The notes: generated from the letters alone by a model not told the origin. A stretch of 51,903 nt of DNA from Streptomyces sp. CB01580 (GCF_001905795.1 NZ_LIXJ01000042.1:1-51903), one strand, 5' to 3'. Counted from the first letter of the stretch, positions 16,101 through 24,427 are shown. Numbers and translations: made by a program.

Positions 16101-16956
16101 CGCCGCGCGCAGGGCCGCGCTCACCCTCCTCGTCCAGGACCCGGGAACCCGGGACCGGGTCCTCGCGCAGGCGCTGCGGGCCTTCGTCGGGGGCGCGCCG
16201 CCGCTGCCCGTCGAGGCCCTCGTCGCCGCGCTGCCCACCCACCCGGAACAGGTGCTCGCGGCGCTGCGGGAACGGCTCACCCGACCCGGCGAGGGAGCGG
16301 CGGAGACGCTGCGCGCGCTCGCCGGGACCGACGCCCCCGCGCTGGCCCTGCACGCCGCCGGACTCGTCCGGGCGTACATCGACAGCCACCCCGCCGACAC
16401 CGTCCACCCCGCCGCCTATCTCGACCGGAGGCTGGAGCACGGTCCGGCCGCCCGCGCCCTGCTGCCGCCCCTGGTGACCGGACTGCTGCGGGGCCGTCCC
16501 GTGTCCCCGGCGGTGCGCGCCTCCCTCGCCGGGGTGCTCGCCGCGCCGGGAGGCCCGGACTCCGGGCGGCTCCGGGGCGAGCTGCTGGAGGTCCTGCTCG
16601 ACTTCGAGGAGGGCACGCACCGCGACCCGGGCGTGCTGGAGGCCCTGCTGCGGGCGGTCGCGACGGGCTGCGGCGAGCGTGCCCCGGCCCGCACCCGCGC
16701 CCTGGTCCACCGCGCCGGGACGCTGCTGGTCCGCACCCCCGAGGGCGCCTCCCGGTTCGACCGCCTGCTGGCCGGAACGATGCGTGATGTGCCCGGATTC
16801 GCCACTCTGGTCGCCGGGTGGGCGGGCGACGCCCCACAGGAATGGCAAGCCCTCCTCGGCCCGGACGCACGGCGGGCGGTGGCGGCGTGGGGAGGCCCGA
16901 AACCGATGCCGATGCGGGCCGCGGGGCGTGAGCATGGCAGTCTTAGACCTGCGTAA
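13195..16956 (+). CDS. large protein: trypsin-like domain (catalytic Ser replaced), P-loop NTPase, long helical C-terminus
   Basis: The 1253-residue protein has three regions. Residues 1-200 follow a trypsin-like protease layout: GTGFVADDRG, His36 in VTSHETI and Asp61 in DITALPERGLALL. Where a protease has Ser-Gly-Gly-Pro it reads GGTARGGP, with Arg152 in place of Ser, so it is probably inactive. Residues 265-600 form a STAND/NACHT-like NTPase, with Walker A GAPGSGRTT (271-279, Arg for the usual Lys) and Walker B LLVLLDGPEE (355-364). A Pro/Arg-rich linker (about 615-695) leads to about 550 residues of Ala/Leu/Arg-rich helices that look like HEAT or TPR-like repeats. There is no signal peptide or clear membrane segment. 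It lies between truB and ribF. Function is unknown. Confidence 0.8.
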   Translation: MGSGDRTTLVRICDPAGRPRGTGFVADDRGTVVTSHETITGAARLILHGADGRSCSAGAGDITALPERGLALLRTGGPRVLGVDPVPIASRSRIEAGTYVAIAAHGWREARVLGICPVTCTVDGRDHRIGDALELALGTDGADALRLGGTARGGPVVDPDSGAVVAVLGTALRAGHPAAGLAVPLGGPGADGPLGELLRRNTTGVPGYGRDLNLAGVLQLTATSLGAAGGPSGCPDPVERPHVTAEFAVFTFPAGPPAPAPGPAVVLGLVGAPGSGRTTELAALAARRARGAVPAPTIWLRGADLLADDTSVADAIGRALRRAGRIVSAAGARGDMTTAVPERVARLASGNGNPLLVLLDGPEEMPPVLAHDLARWSAGTVDWLRANDVRLVIACTPEHWETTAALLPPDALHRPARRTGRPPYAVRLGDLTASQAARAAERYAVPPGALAPGHDRHPLTLRLFAEVREALPPDAGGRPDTDEVFGAHLDLMCLRVAVRVAALSDPAPGGGAVRRLAARVAGQVHEAARRCLGPGQGELDRAAFEEVFPWRTGWASAVLAEGLIVPAGAGFRFAHEELGDWVQGAHLDLDAALHALVHRGQPDPGPGSGAGPRTGDVVARVPRVPRPRRARDRRGTAPAPEVAPTAAGASAGPPAPETVAAAVTGPAHRPRPLPVPRHRTGPVIQALLLLGRREGPAALAHRLTGLVEALDRPACAPSPTAGHRARDDARWWAAHLLARTLLRVPDARPHLDVLRLLAGLVVRHAVTGGPGAAGTYAGFGPWFWRRLRLPEPDRIDLLRRLVPADGPRRADGHVPGPGGEGGTDGEGYLDAVARLLTARPRTVQPLLCAWFTDERPLAAGDGGAPRPTVAAAAQALLHAHRDLAVDDLADALAASGHPRAGELLAVLAEDEPSALCRAVDRWARDEEHPGRRAAAASYALLTAPHVVLDDDRELLRGAADALLARPGDDAARRAALTLLVQDPGTRDRVLAQALRAFVGGAPPLPVEALVAALPTHPEQVLAALRERLTRPGEGAAETLRALAGTDAPALALHAAGLVRAYIDSHPADTVHPAAYLDRRLEHGPAARALLPPLVTGLLRGRPVSPAVRASLAGVLAAPGGPDSGRLRGELLEVLLDFEEGTHRDPGVLEALLRAVATGCGERAPARTRALVHRAGTLLVRTPEGASRFDRLLAGTMRDVPGFATLVAGWAGDAPQEWQALLGPDARRAVAAWGGPKPMPMRAAGREHGSLRPA

Positions 16957-16999
16957 AAAGCAATCTCATGTACACGGGTTCGGGCGAGGAGCGGTCACA

Positions 17000-17953
17000 G
17001 TGCAGCGCTGGCGTGGCTTGGAGGACATCCCCGAGGGCTGGGGACGCAGCGTCGTCACCATCGGCTCCTACGACGGAGTGCACCGCGGACACCAGCTGAT
17101 CATCGGGCGTGCCGTGGAGCGGGCGCGCGAACGGGGCGTGCCGTCGGTCGTGGTGACCTTCGACCCGCACCCCAGCGAGGTCGTGCGCCCCGGCAGCCAC
17201 CCCCCGCTGCTCGCCCCGCACCACCGGCGCGCCGAGCTGATGGCCGACCTCGGCGTGGACGCGGTGCTGGTCCTGCCCTTCACCACCGAGTTCTCGAAGC
17301 TGGCGCCGACCGACTTCATCGTGAAGGTGCTCGTCGACCGGCTGCACGCGTGCCTGGTCATCGAGGGCCCGAACTTCCGCTTCGGCCACAGGGCGGCCGG
17401 CAACGTCACGCTGCTCACCGAGTTCGGTGCGACGTACGACTACGACGTCGAGGTCGTCGACCTGTACGTGAGCGGCGAGGCGGGCGGCGGCGAACCGTTC
17501 TCCTCCACCCTCACCCGGCGCCTGGTCGCCGCGGGCGACGTCGAGGGCGCCGCCGAGATCCTGGGACGGCCGCACCGGGTCGAGGGGATCGTGGTCCGCG
17601 GCGCCCAGCGCGGCCGCGAGCTCGGCTTCCCCACGGCCAACCTGGAGACGCTGCCGCACACCGCGATCCCCGCCGACGGCGTCTACGCGGGCTGGCTCAA
17701 CGCGAACGGCGAGTCGATGCCCGCCGCGATCTCGGTCGGCACCAACCCCCAGTTCGACGGCACGGAGCGCACGGTGGAGGCGTACGCGATCGACCGCGTC
17801 GGCCTCGATCTGTACGGGCTCCACGTCTCGGTGGACTTCCTCGCCTATGTGCGCGGGATGCGGAAGTTCGACTCGGTCGACGACCTGCTCGTGGCGATGG
17901 CCGCCGACGTGAAGCGGTGCGGCGAGCTGGTCTCCGCGTACGAGCGCCGCTGA
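17000..17953 (+). CDS. ribF: bifunctional riboflavin kinase / FAD synthetase
   Basis: RibF makes FMN from riboflavin and then FAD. The 317-residue protein has the N-terminal nucleotidyltransferase domain (TIGSYDGVHRGHQ near residue 20, then VVTFDPHPSEVVRPG) and a C-terminal flavokinase domain (GRELGFPTANLE near residue 210). The GTG at 17000 is chosen because AGGAG (16987-16991) stands 8 bases upstream. An in-frame ATG at 16934 would add 22 residues but overlaps the end of the preceding gene and lacks a clear site. A 17-bp terminator follows. Confidence 0.95.
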   Translation: MQRWRGLEDIPEGWGRSVVTIGSYDGVHRGHQLIIGRAVERARERGVPSVVVTFDPHPSEVVRPGSHPPLLAPHHRRAELMADLGVDAVLVLPFTTEFSKLAPTDFIVKVLVDRLHACLVIEGPNFRFGHRAAGNVTLLTEFGATYDYDVEVVDLYVSGEAGGGEPFSSTLTRRLVAAGDVEGAAEILGRPHRVEGIVVRGAQRGRELGFPTANLETLPHTAIPADGVYAGWLNANGESMPAAISVGTNPQFDGTERTVEAYAIDRVGLDLYGLHVSVDFLAYVRGMRKFDSVDDLLVAMAADVKRCGELVSAYERR

Positions 17954-17972
17954 CCCGGCCTTCCGCCGGGTA

Positions 17973-18012
17973 CGGGGCCGGTCCACCGCCGCGTCGCGGT
18001 GGACCGGCCCCG
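17973..18012. terminator. bidirectional hairpin terminator between ribF and the ABC transporter operon
   Basis: A 17-bp perfect stem (17973-17989 with 17996-18012) closes a 6-base loop. It lies 19 bases after the ribF stop and 5 bases after the end of the convergent ATPase gene, so it can stop both. Confidence 0.85.
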
Positions 18013-18017
18013 CCCGG

Positions 18018-19013
18018 TCAGGAATGCGCCGCCGCGGTGGCGGTCGCCCAGTGGCACGCCACCTGCGTCCGGCCGCCGCCGGCGAGCACCGGCAGCTCCT
18101 CCGTGCGGCACGCCTCCGCGACGCCCGCCCGCTCCGCCTCGCCCGACGCCAGCACCTGGCAGCGGGCGTGGAACCGGCAGCCGGACGGCACCCGGGACGG
18201 GTCCGGCGGCTCACCGGTCAGCACCACGGGCTCGGTCCCGGCCTCCGGCAGCACCGACAGCAGGGCCCGGGTGTACGGGTGCCGGGGGGCCGTGAGGATC
18301 TGTTCCACCTCGCCGGTCTCCACGATCCGCCCGAGGTACATCACCGCGACCCGGTCCGCGATGTTCCACGCAAGCCCGAGGTCGTGCGTGACCACCAGGG
18401 CCGACAGGCCCAGCTCGTCCCGCAGCCGCAGCAGCAGGGCCAGGATCTCCCCGCGCACCGAGGCGTCCAGCGAGGCCACCGGTTCGTCGGCCACGACGAG
18501 TTCCGGCTCCAGCACCAGCGCGCCCGCGATCACGACCCGCTGGCGCTGCCCGCCGGACAGCTCGTGCGGGTAGCGCAGGAAGAACCGTTCGGGTGGCCGC
18601 AGCCCGGCCCGCGACAGAGCCCCGGCGACCGCGGCCCGCTCGTCGCCCGCGTACCCGTGGATGCGCAGTCCCTCGGCGACGGCGTCGTACACCGTGTGCC
18701 GGGGGTTGAGGGAACCGCTGGGGTCCTGGAGCACCAGCTGGACCCGCTTGCGGTAGGCCTTCAGCGCCCGGCTCGTGTGGTCGAGCGGCTGTCCGTCGAA
18801 GGTCACCCGCCCGGACGTCGGCGGCACCAGGCCGAGCAGCGATCGCGCCAGCGTGGTCTTGCCGCAGCCGGACTCCCCGACCAGCGCGACGATCTCGCCG
18901 GGCCGGATGTCCAGGTCGACGCCGTCCACGGCGCGCGCCGGGGCGTCCCCGCGCCGCCCGGGGAAGGTGACCTTCAGCCCCTCGGCGCTGAGCAGGGGAG
19001 TGGTGGGGGTCAT
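18018..19013 (-). CDS. oligopeptide/dipeptide ABC transporter ATP-binding protein (DppF/OppF-like)
   Basis: This is the second of two ATPase subunits of a peptide-type importer. The 331-residue protein has Walker A ALVGESGCGKTTLAR near residue 45, signature LSGGQRQRVVIA, Walker B LVVADEPVASLD, and the H-loop in VVTHDLG. The C-terminal oligopeptide-transporter extension (TGEPPDPSRVPSGCRFHARC) has Cys residues known from DppF-type subunits. Its ATG at 19013 overlaps the stop of the partner ATPase by ATGA. It is the last gene of the five-gene operon and acts at the inner face of the membrane. Confidence 0.93.
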   Translation of the reverse strand: MTPTTPLLSAEGLKVTFPGRRGDAPARAVDGVDLDIRPGEIVALVGESGCGKTTLARSLLGLVPPTSGRVTFDGQPLDHTSRALKAYRKRVQLVLQDPSGSLNPRHTVYDAVAEGLRIHGYAGDERAAVAGALSRAGLRPPERFFLRYPHELSGGQRQRVVIAGALVLEPELVVADEPVASLDASVRGEILALLLRLRDELGLSALVVTHDLGLAWNIADRVAVMYLGRIVETGEVEQILTAPRHPYTRALLSVLPEAGTEPVVLTGEPPDPSRVPSGCRFHARCQVLASGEAERAGVAEACRTEELPVLAGGGRTQVACHWATATAAAHS

Positions 19014-20080
19014 GGTGTGTTCCTCGCTTCCTCGGCGGCCGGCCGGGCCGCGGTCGCCGCCTCCGGTCCCACCAGCACACAGGCGGCCCGTCGCCCCGGT
19101 CCCGACTCCCGCGGCTCCGGGTCCCGCGTGGCGCAGGAGTCCAGTGCCACCGGGCAGCGGGGGTGGAACGCGCAGCCGTCCGGCAGCGCCGACGGGTCCG
19201 GCGGGTCGCCGGGCAGCCCGCGGGGCGCGAACCGGGAGGCCGGGTCGCCGATGCGCGGAAAGGCGCCGGACAGGGCCCTGCCGTAGGGGTGGTGCGCGTC
19301 GCGGTGGACCTCGGCGGCCGGGCCCTCCTCCACGACCCGGCCCGCGTACATCACCGCGAGCCGGTCGCAGGTGTCCGAGAGCACCGCGAGGTCGTGACTG
19401 ATCATGATCAGGCCGAGGTCCTGCTCGGACACCAGCCGCTCGATCAGCCGCAGGATCTGGGCCTGGATCATCACGTCGAGCGCGGTGGTCGGCTCGTCCG
19501 CGACGACCAGGTCCGGATCGCAGGCGAGGGCCATCGCGATCATCACGCGCTGGCGCTGCCCGCCGGACAGCTCGTGCGGATACGCGCTCGCGCGGGCGGC
19601 CGGCAGCCCCACCTGTTCGAGGAGTTCACCGGCCTTCCGGGCCGCGGCGGCCGGGCTCGCCCCGCCGTGCAGCAGGATCGGCTCGGCGATCTGGTCCCCG
19701 ATGCGGTGCACCGCGTTGAGGGAGTGCATGGCGCCCTGGAAGACGATCGACGCCCCCGCCCAGCGCACCGCCCGGACCCGGCCCCACTTCATGGTGAGGA
19801 CGTCCTCGCCGTTCAGCAGGATCTCGCCGGTGACCTTCGTCCCGGCGGGCAGCAGACGCAGCAGTGCGAGCGCCAGCGTCGACTTGCCGCAGCCCGACTC
19901 ACCGGCGATGCCGAGCTTCTGCCCGGCGTCGACGGCGAGATCCACCCCGCGGACGGCGCGCGCCCCGCCGGAGTAGGTCACGGTGAGGTCCCGGATCTCG
20001 AGGAGCGGCGCCCCGCCGCCGCCCGCGGCACTCGGCGTGCTCGCTGTGCTCGTCGTACTCGGCGTACTCGGCGTACTCAA
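19010..20080 (-). CDS. oligopeptide/dipeptide ABC transporter ATP-binding protein (DppD/OppD-like)
   Basis: This is the first ATPase subunit. The core has Walker A GIAGESGCGKSTLAL, signature LSGGQRQRVMIA, Walker B LVVADEPTTALD and the C-terminal Cys-containing extension (PDPSALPDGCAFHPRCP). The only start that gives a sensible protein (356 residues) is TTG at 20080, which overlaps the permease stop (TTGA); no ATG or GTG lies between it and the LLEIRDLTVTY core. The first 25 residues are a Ser/Thr/Pro repeat (STPSTPSTTSTASTPS) ending in glycines, encoded by repeated AGTACGCCG triplets. This linker is not part of the usual fold. Confidence 0.9.
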   Translation of the reverse strand: MSTPSTPSTTSTASTPSAAGGGGAPLLEIRDLTVTYSGGARAVRGVDLAVDAGQKLGIAGESGCGKSTLALALLRLLPAGTKVTGEILLNGEDVLTMKWGRVRAVRWAGASIVFQGAMHSLNAVHRIGDQIAEPILLHGGASPAAAARKAGELLEQVGLPAARASAYPHELSGGQRQRVMIAMALACDPDLVVADEPTTALDVMIQAQILRLIERLVSEQDLGLIMISHDLAVLSDTCDRLAVMYAGRVVEEGPAAEVHRDAHHPYGRALSGAFPRIGDPASRFAPRGLPGDPPDPSALPDGCAFHPRCPVALDSCATRDPEPRESGPGRRAACVLVGPEAATAARPAAEEARNTP

Positions 20081-21054
20081 CGGGTCACCCCCAGCTTGGG
20101 ATTGAGCACGGACTCGATGGCGCGCCCGCACAGGGTGAAGGCCAGGGCGACCGCGGCGACGGCGATGCCGGGCGGTGCCAGGTACCACCAGTGGCCCGCG
20201 CTCACCGCGCCCGCCTCGCGGGCGTCCTGGAGCATGCCGCCCCAGGACGTGACGGTCGGGTCGCTCAGGCCGAGGAAGGCCAGCATGGCCTCGGTGAGGA
20301 TCGCGCTGGAGATCACCAGCGTGGTCTGGGCGAGCACCAGCGGCATCACGTTCGGCAGGACGTGCCGGATCATGATGTGCCCGTGGTCGCCGCCGAGGGC
20401 CCGGGCCCGTTCGATGTACGGACGTGACTCCACGGCCAGGGTCTGGGCGCGCACGAGGCGGGCCGTGGTCGGCCAGGTCGTGACGCCGATCGCGATGACG
20501 ACGGTCCACATCGAGCGGTCCATCACCGTGGCGAGCGCGATGGCCAGGACCAGGGTCGGCATCACCAGGAACCAGTCGGTGATCCGCATCAGGACCGTGG
20601 TGTACCAGCCGTGGAAGTGTCCCGCGACGATGCCGACGAGGGTGCCGATGGCGACGCAGAGGAACGCCGCGAGCAGGCCGACCGTCAGTGAGACCCTGGC
20701 CCCCCACACCAGCAGCGCGAGCACGCTGCGCCCGAACTGGTCGGTGCCGAGCGGGAATTCACCGCTCGGCGACTCCAGTGCGCCGCCGGGCGCGTCGGTG
20801 ACGCTCTGCGAGTCCGCGCCGACGAGCTGCGGGGCGAACACGGCGACCAGTGCGATCAGGACGAGCGCGCCCAGGCCCCACATGCCGCCCCGGTTGCGGC
20901 GGTAGTCGCGCCAGAAGCGGGCGGCGGACTGCCGTCTGCGGGCCCTGGCCAGGGCCCGCGGGTTCCCGGCGGCCCCGGTCCCGGCGGGCGTGGCCCCGGC
21001 CTCGACGGGGGCGCCCTCCCCCTCGGCGGGCGTGGGCATGGAATCGGTCGTCAT
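20077..21054 (-). CDS. ABC transporter permease (DppC/OppC-like)
   Basis: This 325-residue integral membrane protein has an N-terminal cytosolic stretch (about 50 residues) and about six transmembrane helices. The inner-membrane transport signature lies near EAMLAFLGLSDPTVTSWGGM, where it contacts the ATPases. The OppC-type N-terminal segment (FWRDYRRNRGGMWGL) is present. It pairs with the upstream DppB-like permease. The ATG at 21054 overlaps that gene's stop by 4 bases, and its own stop overlaps the TTG of the ATPase gene. Confidence 0.93.
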   Translation of the reverse strand: MTTDSMPTPAEGEGAPVEAGATPAGTGAAGNPRALARARRRQSAARFWRDYRRNRGGMWGLGALVLIALVAVFAPQLVGADSQSVTDAPGGALESPSGEFPLGTDQFGRSVLALLVWGARVSLTVGLLAAFLCVAIGTLVGIVAGHFHGWYTTVLMRITDWFLVMPTLVLAIALATVMDRSMWTVVIAIGVTTWPTTARLVRAQTLAVESRPYIERARALGGDHGHIMIRHVLPNVMPLVLAQTTLVISSAILTEAMLAFLGLSDPTVTSWGGMLQDAREAGAVSAGHWWYLAPPGIAVAAVALAFTLCGRAIESVLNPKLGVTR

Positions 21055-22133
21055 CGGTCCACCCGGGGATCGAGCAGCGGATACAGCACGTCGGCCAGGG
21101 TGTTCGCCAGGATCACCGCGGTGGCGAAGACGAAGAACAGCCCTTGTACGAGAGGGAGATCGGGCACGCTGAGCGCCTGGTAGAAGAGGCCGCCGAGGCC
21201 CGGCCAGGAGAACACCGTCTCGACCAGGATCTGTCCGGCGACCACACGCCCCAGGTTCACGAACATCAGCGTGAACGTCGGCAGCATGGCGTTGGGCACG
21301 GCGTGCCTGCGGCGCACGACGTCGTCCCGCAGCCCCTTCGCGCGGGCCGTGGTCAGGTAGTCGCTGCCCATCTCGTCGAGCAGCGAGGAACGCATTACCA
21401 GGAGCGTCTGCGCGTACCCGGCCGCGACCAGTGTGATCACCGGCAGGATCAGGTGGTGCGCCACGTCGAGCACGTACCCGAACCCGCTCTCGCCGCCCGA
21501 CTCCATGCCGCCGGTCGGGAACATGCCGGGGATCGGCCCGACGCCCACCGAGAAGACGATGATCAGGAGCAGGCCCAGCCAGAACGACGGGACCGAGTAG
21601 AGGGTGAGCGCGAACGCGGTGTGGAAGCGGTCGCTCGTCGAGCCGTTGCGCCAGGCGGTACGGGTGCCCAGCCAGATGCCGAGCGCGGTGTAGAGGACGT
21701 ATGCCGTGCCGGTGAGCAGCAGCGTCGCCGGAAGCGCCTCGACGATCTTGTCGATGACCGGGGCGTGGAACTGGTAGGAGGTGCCGAAGTCCCCGGTCAG
21801 CGCGTCGCCCACATAGCTGGTGAACTGCTTCCAGAGCGGCAGGTCGAGCCCGAACTGGTGCCGCAGGGACTCGAGTTGTTCGGCGGAGACGCGGCGGCCG
21901 CCGGTCATCTGCTTGACCGGGTCGCTGGGCAGGAGCCGGAAGAGGAAGAAGCTGGTGACCAGGACGGCGAAGAGGGAGACGATCGCGCCGCCGATCCTGG
22001 CCGCGACGTACTGGAGATAGGCCCGGGTGTCGCGCGCCCGTGGACCGCGTGCGGCCGAGGGACCGGCCGGGGCCGGGCCTTCGGGATCCGCGTCCGCGTT
22101 CCGCACGAGCGCCGGAGTGCTGTCAGCTGTCAT
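21051..22133 (-). CDS. ABC transporter permease (DppB/OppB-like)
   Basis: This 360-residue permease has the DppB pattern. One N-terminal transmembrane helix follows a Pro/Ala/Arg-rich cytosolic tail. Next come the extracellular segment with RLLPSDPVKQMTGG, five more helices, and the LRDDVVRRRHAVPNAM segment before the last helices. The ATG at 22133 has only a weak GAGAG ribosome-binding site. It is separated by 268 bases from the binding-protein gene upstream, which is unusually long for this operon type. Confidence 0.93.
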   Translation of the reverse strand: MTADSTPALVRNADADPEGPAPAGPSAARGPRARDTRAYLQYVAARIGGAIVSLFAVLVTSFFLFRLLPSDPVKQMTGGRRVSAEQLESLRHQFGLDLPLWKQFTSYVGDALTGDFGTSYQFHAPVIDKIVEALPATLLLTGTAYVLYTALGIWLGTRTAWRNGSTSDRFHTAFALTLYSVPSFWLGLLLIIVFSVGVGPIPGMFPTGGMESGGESGFGYVLDVAHHLILPVITLVAAGYAQTLLVMRSSLLDEMGSDYLTTARAKGLRDDVVRRRHAVPNAMLPTFTLMFVNLGRVVAGQILVETVFSWPGLGGLFYQALSVPDLPLVQGLFFVFATAVILANTLADVLYPLLDPRVDR

Positions 22134-22401
22134 AAGGAACTCTCGTTACTCGTGCTGATACTCGTGCCGCACGGTGACCGGCCGGTGGTGGCGGGGGCCG
22201 CGGCCGCTCCGCCTGCCCCGGCCGGCCCTGGTGCGCTCAGAAGGGTCCGGCAGTGGGCTTCGCGGCGTCGCGGGCCCGGGGCGCGCACCTCGCGGCGTCG
22301 TCGTCGATCACCCATGCCTCCGCATCGGCTCGATCCTCCGCCGTGCGATGCACGCGCTCCAGCCCCGTTCCTGGCACCGCGCCGCCCACTGCCGGGCCCG
22401 C
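22134..22401 (-). other. 268-base gap between binding-protein and permease genes
   Basis: No gene is supported here. On the minus strand CGAGTA occurs twice and a related CGAGAG follows just before the permease start (about 22138-22165). I see no clear -10/-35 pair and no strong hairpin, so the permease genes may still be read from the binding-protein promoter. The long spacer may lower permease expression relative to the binding protein. Confidence 0.35.
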
Positions 22402-24285
22402 CTACTCGCGGTCGTCGGCCGTGGCGCGGCGGCGCTTCGTGAGGAGCAGCCCGCCGCCCGCGAGAACGACCACCACCACGACGACACCGATCACGACGCC
22501 GGTGGAACCCGAACCGGAGCCGGAACCGCCCGCCCCGTGCGCGCCCTCGCCGTCCGCCGGAACGGCCGACCACCAACTCCAGTACCCGTCCTGGCCGTAG
22601 ATGTTGCCGGCCGCCTCGGGCATGGTGGTGATGGACTTGATCTGGTCGGTGCGGTACGCCTCGACCGCGTTCGGGTACGCGATGACGCTCATGTACCCGG
22701 AGTCGTACAGCCACGACTGCATCTGCTTGACGAGATCCGCGCGCTTGGCCGGGTCGTACTCGGCGAGCTGCTTGCGGTAGAGCCCGTCGTACGTCTTGTC
22801 GCAGATGAAGTTGTCGGTGGCGGCGCTCTCCTTGGCCTTGACGGGCAGTGCCGCACAGGTGTGGATGCCGAGGACGAAGTCCGGGTCCGGGTTGACGGAC
22901 CAGCCGTCGAAGGCGAGGTCGTACTCACCGGCGTACCAGGGCACGGAGACGTCGTCGCGGCAGTCGACCTTGAGCCCGATGCCGAGCTTGCCCCACCACT
23001 CCTTGAGGTACTTGCCGATCGCCTTGTCGTTGGGGTCGGTGGCGTGGCACAGGATGCGCAGGTCGAGCGGCTTGCCGTCCTCGCCGACGCGCTTGCCGTC
23101 CTTGAGCGGGTAGCCCGCCTCGTCGAGCAGCTTCGCGGCCCTGGCCGGGTCGTGGGCGAGGCTCTGCCCGGCGGAGGGCTGCCAGTGGTAGTCCGAGAAG
23201 CGCGGCGGGATGTAGCCCTGGCCCTCGACGGCGTGGCCCTGGAAGACCTTGTCGACGATGGTCCTGCGGTCGATGGAGAGGAAGAGGGCCTGACGGACCT
23301 TCTGGTCGCGCAGGGCCTCGTTGCCGTCGCCGAACTCCTTGCCGTCCTTGGTCTGCGCACCGGGATTGACGGCCAGCGCGAAGAAGCGGCGGCCGGGGCC
23401 CTCGTTGACCTCGACGTTCTTCTCGCCCTTGAGGGAAGCCGCCTGAGCGGGCGTCAGGGAGGGGGATCCGGCGACGAAGGAGACCTCGCCCTTGCGCAGG
23501 GCGGCGACCGCGGCGTCCTGGTCCTTGTACGTCTTGAAGACCAGCTCGTCGAACTTCGGCTTTCCGCGCCAGTAGTCCTTGTTGGCCTTGAGCTTCACGT
23601 ACTGGTCGACCTTGTAGTCGGCCAGTACGAAGGGCCCGTTGCCGACGATCGGGAACTTCGTGTCGTTGTTGAACTTGGAGAAGTCGCCGACCTTCTCCCA
23701 GACGTGCTTCGGGACGATCGGCACGTCGAGCGCGGCCATGGTGGCCTGCGGCTCCTTCAGCTCGACGACCAGCTGGGTCGGGCTGGGCGCCGTCACCTTC
23801 CTGAAGTTGGTGACGAAGCTGCCGTTGGCCTGCGCGGCGCCCTCGTCGGTCATCATCTTGTTGAACGTCCACGCCGCGTCCTCGGCGGTGACCGGTTGCC
23901 CGTCCGTCCACTTGGAGTCGGAGCGGATGGTGTACGTCCAGGTCAACTTGTCCGCGGAGGGCTCCCACTTGGTGGCGAGCGCGGGGATCGGGTGGCTGTC
24001 CTTGACGTCGTAGTTCGTCAGGAAGTCGTACATGAGCCGGGAGACGCTGGTGCTGATCAGCTTCTGCGCCAGGAACGGGCTCAGGGAGTCGACACTCTGT
24101 GCGACGGCGACGGTCAGTGTGGACGTGTCGTTGTCGGCGGCCTGCGCCTGCTGCGGTGCGGCACCGAGCGGCGCGCCCGGTACGACGGAACCGGCGGCCA
24201 GCGCCAGCGCGGCGGCACCGGAGGCCAGAAGTACACGCCGGGATCGGCGCGGCTGGACGGAGCGTGGTGGAACTCTTTCAACCAT
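22402..24285 (-). CDS. peptide-type ABC transporter substrate-binding protein with C-terminal membrane anchor
   Basis: The 627-residue protein is a family 5 extracellular solute-binding protein. It has a signal peptide with clustered arginines (PRRSRRVLLASGAAAL) cleaved near AQA-AD, then the LTVAVAQSVDSLSPF opening and the WTYTIRSDSKWTDGQPVTAEDA signature. It has no lipobox. Instead it ends in a Gly/Ser linker, a hydrophobic segment (STGVVIGVVVVVVVLAGGG) and a basic tail (TKRRR), so it is probably held by a C-terminal transmembrane helix. The ligand is likely a peptide, but other solutes occur in this family. A good promoter precedes it. Confidence 0.92.
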   Translation of the reverse strand: MVERVPPRSVQPRRSRRVLLASGAAALALAAGSVVPGAPLGAAPQQAQAADNDTSTLTVAVAQSVDSLSPFLAQKLISTSVSRLMYDFLTNYDVKDSHPIPALATKWEPSADKLTWTYTIRSDSKWTDGQPVTAEDAAWTFNKMMTDEGAAQANGSFVTNFRKVTAPSPTQLVVELKEPQATMAALDVPIVPKHVWEKVGDFSKFNNDTKFPIVGNGPFVLADYKVDQYVKLKANKDYWRGKPKFDELVFKTYKDQDAAVAALRKGEVSFVAGSPSLTPAQAASLKGEKNVEVNEGPGRRFFALAVNPGAQTKDGKEFGDGNEALRDQKVRQALFLSIDRRTIVDKVFQGHAVEGQGYIPPRFSDYHWQPSAGQSLAHDPARAAKLLDEAGYPLKDGKRVGEDGKPLDLRILCHATDPNDKAIGKYLKEWWGKLGIGLKVDCRDDVSVPWYAGEYDLAFDGWSVNPDPDFVLGIHTCAALPVKAKESAATDNFICDKTYDGLYRKQLAEYDPAKRADLVKQMQSWLYDSGYMSVIAYPNAVEAYRTDQIKSITTMPEAAGNIYGQDGYWSWWSAVPADGEGAHGAGGSGSGSGSTGVVIGVVVVVVVLAGGGLLLTKRRRATADDRE

Positions 24286-24360
24286 CGTCAGGGACCTCGC
24301 GTCATGACTCGCACGGAGAAGGCGGGTTGATCTGTGGTTCGCCAGCTGGTGAAGCGAAGG

Positions 24361-24388
24361 TTTATCAGCGGTGGTCGAGCCACGTCAA
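24361..24388 (-). promoter_or_regulatory. promoter of the ABC transporter operon
   Basis: On the minus strand, TTGACG (24388-24383) and GATAAA (24366-24361) are separated by 16 bases. This fits a housekeeping sigma factor promoter and lies about 75 bases before the binding-protein start at 24285. Confidence 0.55.
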
Positions 24389-24427
24389 CGGTCCTCGAAA
24401 CGGCGTGTGGGCTGCGGTAATGCGCGC

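Noticed and set aside
16934..16999. Longer ribF start at the ATG at 16934
   Set aside because: It overlaps the end of the preceding gene and lacks a ribosome-binding site, while GTG at 17000 has AGGAG at 8 bases.
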